64,000 nt of DNA, from positions 1-64,000 of the forward strand of contig JAHPZE010000008.1 in NCBI GenBank assembly GCA_019058365.1, written 5' to 3'. The notes under the pieces were generated by a model, which ran no database searches, was not told the origin of the DNA, and saw only the letters and a list, made by a program, of their open reading frames with translations. Both the position numbers and the translations under genes were made by a program. This stretch comes from Promethearchaeota archaeon. Lineage in GTDB: Archaea; Asgardarchaeota; Lokiarchaeia; Sigyniarchaeales; SOKP01. Below, in pieces: positions 37,505 through 46,569 of the stretch; within the stretch, counting starts at the first letter, position 1; each line of letters begins with the position of its first letter.

Positions 37505-37999
37505 TTATTTCCTCCATAATTGCCTTTTTAGAAGAATTCCCACTGATTGGTTGGATTTCTTACTAAATTCAACAGCTGTTTTGATTTCTTTTATTTTTTC
37601 TACTGAATCAATAATGAATTTTTTAATATTTAATATATCTAAAAGACTTGGAGTAAGCTGACCCATTGGAATTTGTGCGATTATTTTTTCTCCCTCGGCG
37701 CCTCTATGACTCATTATAAAAACAACTGGAATTTTATATAATTGTAGTAATGATTTTATAGCATTTACTGAATTGCCTAAGCCTGAATTCTGTATCAACA
37801 ATGCCGGAGTTCGTCCACCCAAGTAGGCACCTGCAGCAATTCCTATTCCTTCTTCTTCACGAGTTATTGGAATATTTTGAATCTCGTGTCTATCATCAAT
37901 TTCTTCTAAAAGTCCCTTTAGTAAAATACAAGGTAATGATAAAATTAAATTTATTCCAGAATCTTTAATCATTTCATATAATGTGATATCAACATTCAT
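37505..37999 (-). CDS. comD: Sulfopyruvate decarboxylase alpha subunit
   Basis: 164-residue partner of ComE carrying the pyrimidine-binding half of the TPP site; the conserved Glu lies in TREEEGIGIAAGAYLGG near residue 48, followed by LLIQNSGLGNSVNAI and FIMSHRGAEGE. The gene ends one base before the ATG of comE, so the two are translationally coupled. The enzyme would act in the cytosol. A split phosphonopyruvate decarboxylase cannot be excluded from sequence alone. Confidence 0.88.
   Translation of the reverse strand: MNVDITLYEMIKDSGINLILSLPCILLKGLLEEIDDRHEIQNIPITREEEGIGIAAGAYLGGRTPALLIQNSGLGNSVNAIKSLLQLYKIPVVFIMSHRGAEGEKIIAQIPMGQLTPSLLDILNIKKFIIDSVEKIKEIKTAVEFSKKSNQSVGILLKRQLWRK
37511..37515 (-). 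promoter_or_regulatory. Shine-Dalgarno GGAGG for comE
   Basis: On the minus strand GGAGG lies within the final codons of comD and 7 bases before the comE ATG (37503). It fixes the comE start and indicates coupling. Confidence 0.8.
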
Positions 38000-38221
38000 A
38001 GCTCTAAGGTTTTTCGATAAATGTTATTATAAATGTAATTACAAAAATGAATTATAAAATCTTTAAAATATTATAATAGTTCTCTTGAATAAAATTATCT
38101 CAATTATTAGATTTAGTTTTAATTAATTAACACTTTTCAAGGAAATTATTTTTATTATTAAATAAACATCTTTAATTATTAAAAGTTTAATTGTTTATAT
38201 CATATCTAGTGAATACGGATT

Positions 38222-39481
38222 ATGAAAGCACTCGTATTTAATTACAAACTTTACAGATTAGCATTATCTAAAATATTGGGAACAGTTTATCTAAAAGGAT
38301 ATCTTTCTAAACTTGGAGCAGTACGATTGAAAGAAGTTTCTTTTCCAAAGCTTAAAAGTAACAACTGGTTGATTGTGAAGACGAAATATTGTGGGATATG
38401 CGGTTCTGATCAGAAACAAATCTTTCTTGATGGAAACATTGATAATCCAATAACTGCTTTACTTTCATGGCCTCAAACTTTAGGACATGAAGCTGTTGGG
38501 ATTGTCGATAAAGTCGGAAAATCATCAAATTTAAAGCCAGGTGATAGAGTTGCTTTAAATCCATGGATAAGTTGCGAACCGCGAGAAATTAAACCGATTT
38601 GTAGTGCGTGTGAAGATGGAAATAAATATCTTTGTAGAAATTTTACAAAAGGTATTCTCACTCCTGGAATTCATTCAGGTACTAGTAGGGATGCTACAGG
38701 GGGCTTTGCAGAATTTTTCCCGGCGCATGAAACTATGGCAATAAAAATTCCTGATTCCGTGTCATGGGAGCAAGCTGTTCTATCAGATCCTTTTTCAGTG
38801 GTGCTTCATTCTATATTAAAAGTTGAACTTAGAGAAGGATCGATTTGTGGGGTTTATGGTTGTGGAAATCTTGGGCTACTAACAATTCAATTCTTAAAGA
38901 GTATTTATGAAGATATAACTGTAATTGCTATTGCTAGATTTCCACATCAAATAGAAATGGCAAAAAAATTTGGTGCAGATCTTGTAATCAAATCATCTCC
39001 TCCAAGCAGAGTCATCGAAAGTGTTGGAGACTACTTAAATTGTGATATTTATTATTTAAAAAAAAATAAGCCTTGGTTATTAGAAGGAATTGATTTTTTA
39101 TTTGATACTGTTGCATCTGCAGAAACATTAGAAACAGGTTTACGTATCGTAAAATCAAGATTAGTAGATTTTAAGAATAATAAGGAGAGATCCGGAGTAA
39201 CTGTATTAACAGGAGTCCATGTTCCTAAGAGGTTTGAATGGACCCCATGGTATTTTAAAGAGATAAATATTATTGGTAGTAATGCCTTTGCAATAGAAAA
39301 TTTTGAGGGTACTCGAGAGCATGCATATTATCATTATTTTCGATTATTAGAAGAGGGAAGAATTGATCCAACACCAATAATTTCACATAAATTTCTCTTA
39401 AAAGATTATAAAAAAGCGTTTGTAACTGCAAGAAATCAAGAGAAATTTAAATCTATTAAAGTTAAATTTTATTTTGATTAA
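38222..39481 (+). CDS. Zinc-dependent medium-chain alcohol dehydrogenase, paralogue 1
   Basis: 419-residue MDR-family enzyme. It has KTKYCGICGSD (catalytic-zinc Cys) near residue 54, GHEAVGIVDKVG near 90, structural-zinc cysteines in ISCEPREIKPICSACEDGNKYLC near 120-140, and a nucleotide-binding CGVYGCGNLGLLTIQFL near 218. It is longer than typical (~350) because of ~35 extra N-terminal residues and inserts near 275. Its neighbour at 39502 is a clear paralogue 20 bases downstream, so tandem duplication and co-transcription are likely. The substrate is unknown; a polyol or aldehyde is possible. It diverges from comDE across 222 bases. Confidence 0.88.
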   Translation: MKALVFNYKLYRLALSKILGTVYLKGYLSKLGAVRLKEVSFPKLKSNNWLIVKTKYCGICGSDQKQIFLDGNIDNPITALLSWPQTLGHEAVGIVDKVGKSSNLKPGDRVALNPWISCEPREIKPICSACEDGNKYLCRNFTKGILTPGIHSGTSRDATGGFAEFFPAHETMAIKIPDSVSWEQAVLSDPFSVVLHSILKVELREGSICGVYGCGNLGLLTIQFLKSIYEDITVIAIARFPHQIEMAKKFGADLVIKSSPPSRVIESVGDYLNCDIYYLKKNKPWLLEGIDFLFDTVASAETLETGLRIVKSRLVDFKNNKERSGVTVLTGVHVPKRFEWTPWYFKEINIIGSNAFAIENFEGTREHAYYHYFRLLEEGRIDPTPIISHKFLLKDYKKAFVTARNQEKFKSIKVKFYFD

Positions 39482-39501
39482 AAATCGGAGTATAAATTCA
39501 T

Positions 39502-40764
39502 ATGAATTCAAAAAAGGAAAAGAGTTTCATCCCTGCATTAATATTCGAATTAAAAAAATTCAAGTTATTAAAGTCATTTATCAGAGGAAAAATAAATCCT
39601 AAAGGGTTTTGGAAATCGGGAGGACCAGTATCTCTAAAAAATATTCCATATCCAAAATTAATTGCAGAAGACTGGGTTATTGTTAAAACCGTTTTTTGTG
39701 GAATTTGTGGTAGTGACATGACTGAATTAAAACTTAAGGGGTCACTTGATAATCCTATACGTTCTTTTATTTCTTTTCCTCAGATAATGGGACATGAACC
39801 TGTCGGTATTATAGAAAGCGTTGGGCTTAAAGTTAAAAAGTTTAAAAAGGGAGATCGCGTGGTAATCACTCCGTGGTTTTCATGCATTCCTCGAGGAATC
39901 GTACCCATATGCTCAAGATGTTCTTTAGGTGATTTTAAACATTGTCAAAATTTCCAGAAGGGAAATCTTCCAGTAGGAATGCATTTAGGTGTTACAAGTG
40001 GATATGGAGGGTTTAGTCCATACATATCAGTTCATGAATCTCAATGTTTTTTGATACCAGAAAAAATATCATTTGAACAAGCAGTTTTAGCAGATCCTTT
40101 TTCTGTTTCTTTTCATTCCCTATTATTGCTAAATCCTAACCCTGACTCTCAAATTCTTGTTTATGGTTTAGGTATTATAGGTTTGCTTACAATACTTTCT
40201 TTAAAGAACATTTTTAGAGTAAAACATATAATAGGGATTGGACGATATCAATTTCAGAGAGAATTAGCTACAAAATTAGGAGCTGACCATGTTTTTTTAA
40301 GCTCAGGTGATTTATTAATTGAAGAAATAGCTGCATATAACAATGTTGAATTATATACACCTAAAAGGGGTCTTAAATGGACATTAGATGGCGTGAATGG
40401 GATAGTTGACACTATCGCTTCAGCAGAGACTTTTGAAATTGGAGAGAGAATACTTTGCACTCAAGGCAAATTAGTGTTTTTAGGTGCAAGTCCTCCAAAA
40501 AGGTTTGAAAATACTCTTCATTATTTTAAAGAACTCGAAGTTGTTGGTTCAAATGCATTTGGTATAGAAATATTCCGTGATAAATCGTTGCATGCATTTC
40601 AGCATTATTTAAATTTTTTATCAGAAGAATTAATAGATCCTCAGATGCTAGTTACCCATAAATTTCCACTTAATGCTTACAAGGATGCATTTGATACATT
40701 AGCTATTAAATCTGAATCTCATGCTGTCAAAGTTGTATTCAAGTTCTTAAATTCAAAAGCTTAA
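39502..40764 (+). CDS. Zinc-dependent medium-chain alcohol dehydrogenase, paralogue 2
   Basis: 420 residues, colinear with the preceding gene: VKTVFCGICGSDMTE near residue 60, GHEPVGIIESVG near 92, CIPRGIVPICSRCSLGDFKHC zinc lobe near 125-145, and the Rossmann segment ILVYGLGIIGLLTILSL near 218. Both proteins share the WYFKE/HYFKE-x-x-x-x-GSNAF block near residue 345. The two are diverged through most of their length, so the duplication is not recent. Two subunits of a heteromer or two substrate specificities are both possible. Confidence 0.88.
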   Translation: MNSKKEKSFIPALIFELKKFKLLKSFIRGKINPKGFWKSGGPVSLKNIPYPKLIAEDWVIVKTVFCGICGSDMTELKLKGSLDNPIRSFISFPQIMGHEPVGIIESVGLKVKKFKKGDRVVITPWFSCIPRGIVPICSRCSLGDFKHCQNFQKGNLPVGMHLGVTSGYGGFSPYISVHESQCFLIPEKISFEQAVLADPFSVSFHSLLLLNPNPDSQILVYGLGIIGLLTILSLKNIFRVKHIIGIGRYQFQRELATKLGADHVFLSSGDLLIEEIAAYNNVELYTPKRGLKWTLDGVNGIVDTIASAETFEIGERILCTQGKLVFLGASPPKRFENTLHYFKELEVVGSNAFGIEIFRDKSLHAFQHYLNFLSEELIDPQMLVTHKFPLNAYKDAFDTLAIKSESHAVKVVFKFLNSKA

Positions 40765-40858
40765 TAAAATATTCATTACTGGACAATAATTTAAGATATT
40801 ATATTTACAGAAACTTTAAGTAAATATAATAATTAATAATTTTGATTCAATTAAATCG

Positions 40859-41251
40859 TTGAAGGTGATTAATATAGTTCTTGAATTAATTGCTTCATTA
40901 TATACAATTATAATAGGAATCACAATGCTCGGTATGTGGTTTCTTTTATTAATAAAGAGAGAAGTACCAGACCTTAAAACCAAACCAACTCAAATATTTT
41001 TTCACTTAGTTGCTGAATTTCTTACAGCTGTTATGCTAATAATCGGAGGAATTGGATTTATAATGAATCAACCTTGGGGTATGGCTATATTCTTTATAGC
41101 TATTGGAATGGTAATCTATTCTACGATAAACGCAGCAGGATTTTATGGGCAATTAAAAGATTGGCCCATGTTTATTATATTAATAGTGTTTACCATTTTT
41201 TCTCTTTTAATTACATCTATGATATTACTTATTGAATTCCATATATTATGA
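40859..41251 (+). CDS. Small four-TM membrane protein, function unknown
   Basis: Unrecognised 130-residue protein made of four hydrophobic segments (near residues 5-27, 45-65, 72-92 and 102-125) with short polar loops. The start is TTG at 40859 (an in-frame GTG follows two codons later); no ATG precedes the first hydrophobic segment. It lies 94 bases after the second dehydrogenase and is convergent with the CoA-transferase gene. Its small size and compact topology resemble DoxX-like or other short integral proteins, but no motif supports a choice. Confidence 0.55.
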   Translation: MKVINIVLELIASLYTIIIGITMLGMWFLLLIKREVPDLKTKPTQIFFHLVAEFLTAVMLIIGGIGFIMNQPWGMAIFFIAIGMVIYSTINAAGFYGQLKDWPMFIILIVFTIFSLLITSMILLIEFHIL

Positions 41252-41258
41252 TAAAAAC

Positions 41259-42473
41259 TTAAATAATTCCCTTTTTTTTGAAGTCTCGAATGTCAATGTC
41301 TAAATAGCCAAGGTTTCTAAGTATCTCTTTTGTATGTTGTCCAATTTTTGGAGCAAGATTTCTGATTTTTAAAGGAGTTCGTGAATAATTTATAGGTGAA
41401 GCCACATTTTGGATATTTCCAAACTTGGGATGCTCCAATTCTAAGATCATATTACGTGCCTTAATCTGAGGGTCATTACAAGCCTCAGCAAATGAATTTA
41501 CTGGCATAACACATGCATCTAAAGTTTTAAAAATATCCATCCATTCCATTTGAGTTTTTTGTAAAAATTCTTTTTGTAACTCTTTAAACAGATCTTCTCT
41601 TTCTTTTCCTTTAACAAATTGTTTTGGTTTTAAATCCTCACGTTCAAGACCTTCACAGAATTCTCGCCAGAATTTAAATTCAACAATACCAACGGATAAA
41701 AATTTGTTATCTTTTGTTTTATAAACATTATAAAAAGGAAAATCACCATGTAGGGGATTTTGGGTTTCGACGCCGTCATTTAAATTCTTGGAAAAATGAA
41801 ATGCAGCTACAAGAGGCATAAAAGAAAACACACAATCTGTCATTGATATATCAATAAATTGTCCCTTTCTATCAGGACTCTTCTCTCTTTCAATTATTGC
41901 GCCTAAAATCCCTATAGCTGATACTAATCCACCCCCAATATCAGCAACTTGAACACCTGGATTCAACGGTTTTCTATCCTTATTATTGTTATCATATACA
42001 GCTCGTTCTTTATTTAAATCCAATATCCCACATATTCCTATATAATTGAGATCGTGACCTGCAATTTGCTCGTAAGGTCCATATTGACCATATCCTGTCA
42101 AGGAACAGCAAATTATTGATGGATTAATTGAAGCTAATGTATCATAATCAATTTTCAATTTAGATGTTACCTTAGGTCTAAAAGTATCAAGAACAACGTC
42201 AGATTTTTTAACTAATTCATAAAAAATCTCTCTTGCTTTTTCCTTTTTAAAGTTAAGTGTAATAGATTGTTTATTTCTATTAAGAATAAAATTAAAAGCA
42301 CTTTCACGATCTCTTCCTTTTTGAAAGAATGGAGGTGGATGTCCATAGGGGTAATAAGGATCTTCTATTTTAATGACATTAGCACCAAGATCAGCAAGTA
42401 TCATTGAACAATATGGTCCAGGTAGCATTCTCGTTAGATCTAATACAACTTTCCCTTCTAAAGGTAATGACAT
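41259..42473 (-). CDS. CoA-transferase family III protein, alpha-methylacyl-CoA racemase-like
   Basis: 404-residue CaiB/BaiF-family enzyme. The N-terminal LEGKVVLDLTRMLPGPYCSMILADLGANVIKIED block is typical. AGHDLNYIGICGIL near residue 145 carries the His, and QVADIGGGLVSAIG near 195 the Asp, of the racemase subgroup (AMACR), with the Glu/Asp region near DISMTD. These support epimerisation at C2 of branched acyl-CoA rather than CoA transfer, though the boundary is not absolute. Such enzymes act in branched-chain fatty acid or isoprenoid breakdown. No other acyl-CoA gene is adjacent. Confidence 0.88.
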   Translation of the reverse strand: MSLPLEGKVVLDLTRMLPGPYCSMILADLGANVIKIEDPYYPYGHPPPFFQKGRDRESAFNFILNRNKQSITLNFKKEKAREIFYELVKKSDVVLDTFRPKVTSKLKIDYDTLASINPSIICCSLTGYGQYGPYEQIAGHDLNYIGICGILDLNKERAVYDNNNKDRKPLNPGVQVADIGGGLVSAIGILGAIIEREKSPDRKGQFIDISMTDCVFSFMPLVAAFHFSKNLNDGVETQNPLHGDFPFYNVYKTKDNKFLSVGIVEFKFWREFCEGLEREDLKPKQFVKGKEREDLFKELQKEFLQKTQMEWMDIFKTLDACVMPVNSFAEACNDPQIKARNMILELEHPKFGNIQNVASPINYSRTPLKIRNLAPKIGQHTKEILRNLGYLDIDIRDFKKKGII

Positions 42474-42554
42474 AATATTAAAAAAAATAGATAAAATAAA
42501 AGTATAGAGGAAAAGTTTGAGATTATAGAAATGTATATCTTTATTTAATATTAT

Positions 42555-43958
42555 TTAGCGAAAATAAGTTTTTTTACTTCTTTGTATCCATTTAATATCT
42601 CCTAACCTACTTAATTTAAATATTTCATATTCATTATTATTCCAGATAACAATCCAAGAGGAGTCTGTAAAAAAATCTACATGATTGTTAGCATTACTTA
42701 TTTCTTCAATAATGGACTGTGAATCAAATTTTTTATGGATAAATTTGATGTCTCTTACATTAATTGAAGGAATCTTTAATTTCTCTGGGTAAATATCCCA
42801 TAAAGAATTCGGAATAAAGACTCCTTCAGCATTTTTGATATCAAGCACTTTAATATGTTTCAATATATCTGTATTTGCAATATCTGGGATCTGATTAAAT
42901 CCTATATATAGATGTTGTAATTTCTTTAATTTTTCCAACCCCTTAACATCTATTATTTTATTATTTCGAATATCTAAAAATTTTAATTTACATAGATTTT
43001 CTAATCCGTTTATTTCATCTATTTCATTATGACTTATATCCAGAAATTCTAATCTGTTAAGATTTTCTAACCCTTTAATTTCAGAGATTTGATTATTACT
43101 AAGATCTAGCCTTTTTAAATTAGAAAGTTTTTTAAGACCTTTAATTTCAGAGATTTGATTATTACGTAGGTTTAATACTTCTAGGTTCGAAAGATTTTCT
43201 AAATTTTCAATCTCAGAAATGTTATTATCAAATAGTAGTAAAGATTTCAAGTTTGATAGACCACTAATTCCTTCTATTTTAGAGATCTCATTATTATTTA
43301 AGTACAAAGACTCAAGTTTTTTTAATTTAGATAAATCATTAATTTTAACGACCTTATTCCCTTGTAAATGTAAATATCTTAACTCTTTTAGTGTCTCCAA
43401 GCCTTTAATTTCAGAAATTTGATTATAGTTGAGATAAATTTTTTTTAATTCTGTTAAACTTTCTAAATTTTTGATTTTCTCAATCTTATCGATGTTCTTA
43501 TTATTGAGATTAATGATAATATTAGATTCTGAAGGAAAAATTATATTTCCTTTGAAATTAACATATTGTTTGATTTTTAAAACTGATTTTAATTTATCAT
43601 TTGCACTTTTTTCCAAGGATTTTATTATCGAAAAAAGAAAATTATTTGTTTTATCATGTTTCAACACCCATACTATTGGTTTGACTGCTTTTTCCGGAAA
43701 ATTAAAAATTAGAACGTTAGCAGCCTGTTCCCGCATTTGTTCATTCAAATCCGAAATTAATATATTCTCAAGAAAGTCAAAAATTTTTTTTTCATTCGGA
43801 TGTATTAACCCTAAAAATTTAATTCCTAATATTCTAGTTTTTTCTTCATATTCATGATAATCCTCAATTATTGAGATTAATAAATCTGAAGCTCTTTTTT
43901 TATCTATTTTTCTGTTTTTAAAATTTTCATAAATCTTATAAGGTGATAGTTCCATCAT
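42555..43958 (-). CDS. SDS22-like leucine-rich-repeat protein with helical N-terminal domain
   Basis: 467 residues. The first ~125 are helical with a HEAT-like feel (DLNEQMREQAANVLIFNF). Residues ~150-370 hold about nine LRRs of 22 residues with the SDS22 consensus (NQISEIKGLENLSNLEVLNL). The last ~100 residues are a mixed cap with a Trp-rich segment (FFTDSSWIVIWNN). Neighbouring repeats are highly similar at DNA level: tttaatttcagagatttgat recurs 66 bases apart near 43075 and 43141. No signal peptide, so a cytosolic adaptor is inferred. SDS22 itself binds PP1, but no PP1-binding claim can be made here. Confidence 0.88.
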   Translation of the reverse strand: MMELSPYKIYENFKNRKIDKKRASDLLISIIEDYHEYEEKTRILGIKFLGLIHPNEKKIFDFLENILISDLNEQMREQAANVLIFNFPEKAVKPIVWVLKHDKTNNFLFSIIKSLEKSANDKLKSVLKIKQYVNFKGNIIFPSESNIIINLNNKNIDKIEKIKNLESLTELKKIYLNYNQISEIKGLETLKELRYLHLQGNKVVKINDLSKLKKLESLYLNNNEISKIEGISGLSNLKSLLLFDNNISEIENLENLSNLEVLNLRNNQISEIKGLKKLSNLKRLDLSNNQISEIKGLENLNRLEFLDISHNEIDEINGLENLCKLKFLDIRNNKIIDVKGLEKLKKLQHLYIGFNQIPDIANTDILKHIKVLDIKNAEGVFIPNSLWDIYPEKLKIPSINVRDIKFIHKKFDSQSIIEEISNANNHVDFFTDSSWIVIWNNNEYEIFKLSRLGDIKWIQRSKKTYFR

Positions 43959-44080
43959 CAGATAGCGAGATTCATGAGTTTAAATAAAGATATGATATCA
44001 ATTTTAATACAATTTTATATAAATGATTGGATAAATAAAACTTATTATTATAATTAAAAATAAAAAAAATTAATTGAATT

Positions 44081-44593
44081 CTATAATTCAATTATTTCAG
44101 ATTCCATTTTATCAGTATCTATAATTGCAAAGGTCGCTCTTCCCGTTAAATAACCACATAATTCACCAGGATTAACAATTAAAATACCATTTTCTAGTTT
44201 TTTATTTGATAAAGAATGTGTATGACCAGATAAAATTATGTCAAAATGTCCTGAATTTGCCAAAGCTTCGATCGTTTTTTGTTTTGGCATATGAGATACA
44301 AAGATTCTTTTTCCTCCTAATTCTAAAATCATTTCATTGCCATTTTCAGCAAATTCACATATTTGTCCCAAATTTTGTTTTAAAAATAATTTCTCTCCAT
44401 CGTTATTCCCAAAAACACCATAAAAATTTTTTTTTATCGTATTATTTAACTTATCAAACCATCTCTTTACGAATGGAGCCACATAATCTCCACAATGAAT
44501 AAGTGCATCCACATTTCTTTCATTTATTATAGATACTGCTTTCAATATATTATTCATATGATCATGACTATCTGATAAAACTGCTAACTTCAT
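44081..44593 (-). CDS. MJ0936/YfcE-type metallophosphodiesterase
   Basis: 170-residue calcineurin-like phosphoesterase of the small archaeal/bacterial class. All metal-binding motifs are present: D8-x-H10 in MKLAVLSDSHDH, HCGDYV near residue 37, FGNNDGEK near 62, and ISHMP-like VSHMPK plus SGHTHS near 133, with NPGE near 150. Characterised relatives hydrolyse phosphodiester bonds with Mn2+ or Ni2+; the natural substrate is unsettled. The gene stands alone, divergent from the prenyl synthase gene. Confidence 0.92.
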   Translation of the reverse strand: MKLAVLSDSHDHMNNILKAVSIINERNVDALIHCGDYVAPFVKRWFDKLNNTIKKNFYGVFGNNDGEKLFLKQNLGQICEFAENGNEMILELGGKRIFVSHMPKQKTIEALANSGHFDIILSGHTHSLSNKKLENGILIVNPGELCGYLTGRATFAIIDTDKMESEIIEL

Positions 44594-44684
44594 CGTCTTT
44601 AGTTTAAAATTTAATTGAATTAGATATAATTAAATTACATTATTATATGTTTTATATTAATAATGAACTTTTTGTGAATTAGTT

Positions 44685-45758
44685 ATGATCGAAGATTTCT
44701 TTAAAACAGAAATAACCTTTGTTAACAATGAATTGAAGAAATATTTTAATCAATTATACAAAATAGAAAAAGACATACTTCTTCAAGATTTTATAACTCA
44801 ATTAGAGAAATTTATTTTAAATGAGAAAGCAAAGAGAATTCATCCAATTCTGTTAACAGCTGCTTTTGCTGGAATTGTAAATCCCATGTATTTAGAAGAT
44901 CAAATGAATCAAATTCGCGAAGTATCCATAGCAGTTGAATTATTACATAATGGACACTTAATTCATGATGATCTTTTAGATGACGATATGGTGAGAAGAG
45001 GTAAACCTACTTTCCATATACAATTAAAGAATGAATTAGAACAGGTTTATAAAGATATTGATCTCCTAAAAAAAGATGAAATAGGTGGATTGTATGGAAG
45101 AGATATGTCAATTTTGGGTGGAACGCAAGGATATCTCTTAGGTTTGGATATATTAAAATCTTCTAAATTTCCAGAACAATTAAAACTATTAGCAATTAAC
45201 GAGTATACAAACGCAATGGACTATTTATTGAAAGGACAATTAATAGAAGAGTACATGAGTTATAATAATATTACTATGACATTAGAACAATATTTAAATA
45301 TTGCGGAGTGCCAAAGAGCAAGAATATTCGAGAAATCTACAAAAATTGGAGCTATTTTAGCTAAAGGAAATCTTCATTATCAAATAAAACCTTTAAGTGA
45401 TGCTATGTTAAGTATAGGACAAGCTCATTCTATTCGTGATGACATTCTTGATTTAGAAAAAGATATTAGAGGGAAAATGAAAAAAATATTATATATTTTA
45501 GCTATTAGCAATACGGATGAAGACCAATCTAAAAGAATGAATGAAATATATCATAAAGATAAATTAACTAAGAATGATATTGAAGAAGTTAAAGATATAT
45601 TTACTAAAACCAATGCTTTAATGATCGCGGAGCACTTAGCTAAAAATCTAGTAGAGCAATCTAAAAATACCTTAAAAGATATTTATCCCGATTTAAACAA
45701 AGAACAAAAAAAATTCTTTAACGAATTTTCAGATTTTGTGATTCAAAGAGATTACTAA
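44685..45758 (+). CDS. Isoprenoid (polyprenyl/geranylgeranyl) diphosphate synthase
   Basis: Trans-prenyltransferase of 357 residues that would extend allylic diphosphates with isopentenyl diphosphate for membrane lipids or quinone/dolichol chains. The first Asp-rich motif is D95-D96-L-L-D99-D100-D101 in HDDLLDDDMVRRGKPTFH; the second is D252-D253-I-L-D256 in IRDDILDLEKD. The usual N-terminal GGKRLRP is replaced by KAKRIHPIL, and the C-terminal part after the second motif is divergent. Chain length cannot be read with confidence. The gene is convergent with the small GTPase gene, 16 bases apart. Confidence 0.88.
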   Translation: MIEDFFKTEITFVNNELKKYFNQLYKIEKDILLQDFITQLEKFILNEKAKRIHPILLTAAFAGIVNPMYLEDQMNQIREVSIAVELLHNGHLIHDDLLDDDMVRRGKPTFHIQLKNELEQVYKDIDLLKKDEIGGLYGRDMSILGGTQGYLLGLDILKSSKFPEQLKLLAINEYTNAMDYLLKGQLIEEYMSYNNITMTLEQYLNIAECQRARIFEKSTKIGAILAKGNLHYQIKPLSDAMLSIGQAHSIRDDILDLEKDIRGKMKKILYILAISNTDEDQSKRMNEIYHKDKLTKNDIEEVKDIFTKTNALMIAEHLAKNLVEQSKNTLKDIYPDLNKEQKKFFNEFSDFVIQRDY

Positions 45759-45774
45759 AAAATTGCTTCCGATT

Positions 45775-46371
45775 TTACACAACAATATATGGTTTATGTT
45801 GTCTTTTTAACATCAAATTATTTAACTCTTTAAAAACCTCTAAAACATTATGATTCTTTAAAGCAGATGTTTTATAAAATCCTTCTAATTTTCTCTCTTT
45901 TACATAGTTGTAAATTAATTCCTCAACAATAATTTCAGAATCGGGTGTATTATCTATTAGATCGCTTTTACTTCCAACTAAAAGAATAGGAATCTTTGAA
46001 TCGACAGCATTCTCAATTAATTTATCATACCAGAAATCTAACTGATGAAAGGAGGGGTAGTTAACTAAATCGAATACCAATAAGGCTCCATTAGCACCTT
46101 CTATAAATTTAGGAATCAATGGGACAAATCTTTCTTGTCCTCCAAAATCAAAAATGGAATTAACTATATAATTCTCTTTCAATATTTCAGATTCTTTTTC
46201 TGTATTAATCTCTAAATATACAGAATGAAAATTTATCCCAATTGTCGGGGATGTGTCAAAATTGAATGAATTAAAACAATATCTGTTAAATAAACATGTC
46301 TTGCCCACTGAACTGGCGCCACATATTACTATTTTAAAACTAAATACTATATCTTTTCGATCATAACCCAT
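45775..46371 (-). CDS. Ras/Rab-like small GTPase
   Basis: 198-residue G domain. P-loop G18-x4-G-K-T25 in CGASSVGKTCLF, switch I Thr43 in TIGINFHS (close to Rab), switch II DFGGQERF with the catalytic-type Gln, G4 VGSKSDL, and G5 TSALKNH. The G4 box normally reads N/T-K-x-D; here Ser replaces Asn, which could weaken guanine binding. There is no C-terminal cysteine for prenylation, so membrane attachment would need a partner. An insertion after switch I (NTEKESEILKENYIV) lengthens the beta2-beta3 hairpin. Eukaryote-like GTPases are numerous in Asgard genomes; no regulator is encoded next to it. Confidence 0.93.
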   Translation of the reverse strand: MGYDRKDIVFSFKIVICGASSVGKTCLFNRYCFNSFNFDTSPTIGINFHSVYLEINTEKESEILKENYIVNSIFDFGGQERFVPLIPKFIEGANGALLVFDLVNYPSFHQLDFWYDKLIENAVDSKIPILLVGSKSDLIDNTPDSEIIVEELIYNYVKERKLEGFYKTSALKNHNVLEVFKELNNLMLKRQHKPYIVV

Positions 46372-46569
46372 AGATTCATATTCTCTTTAATTATTTTAAA
46401 TTCAATTCAATTTTATTATGATTTACCAAATAAAATTATTTAACAACAGATTTAATTGAGAAAATTATGTGAACCTTAAATAATTTGCTTGAAATGTCGA
46501 TACTCTATACTATTAATAAGAGTTTCAAAAGTGGAAAATGTTGATACTTTTTAATTTAATAAAATATAT
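46372..46569. other. AT-rich spacer
   Basis: About 200 bases without a gene, between the start of the small GTPase gene and the end of the gamma-glutamyltransferase gene, both on the minus strand. It presumably carries the GTPase promoter. Confidence 0.3.

Noticed and set aside
43060..43420. Regularly spaced near-identical 20-25 base words, CRISPR-like at first sight
   Set aside because: Spacing is 66 bases (22 codons), in frame within an LRR gene, and the intervals encode the rest of each repeat.
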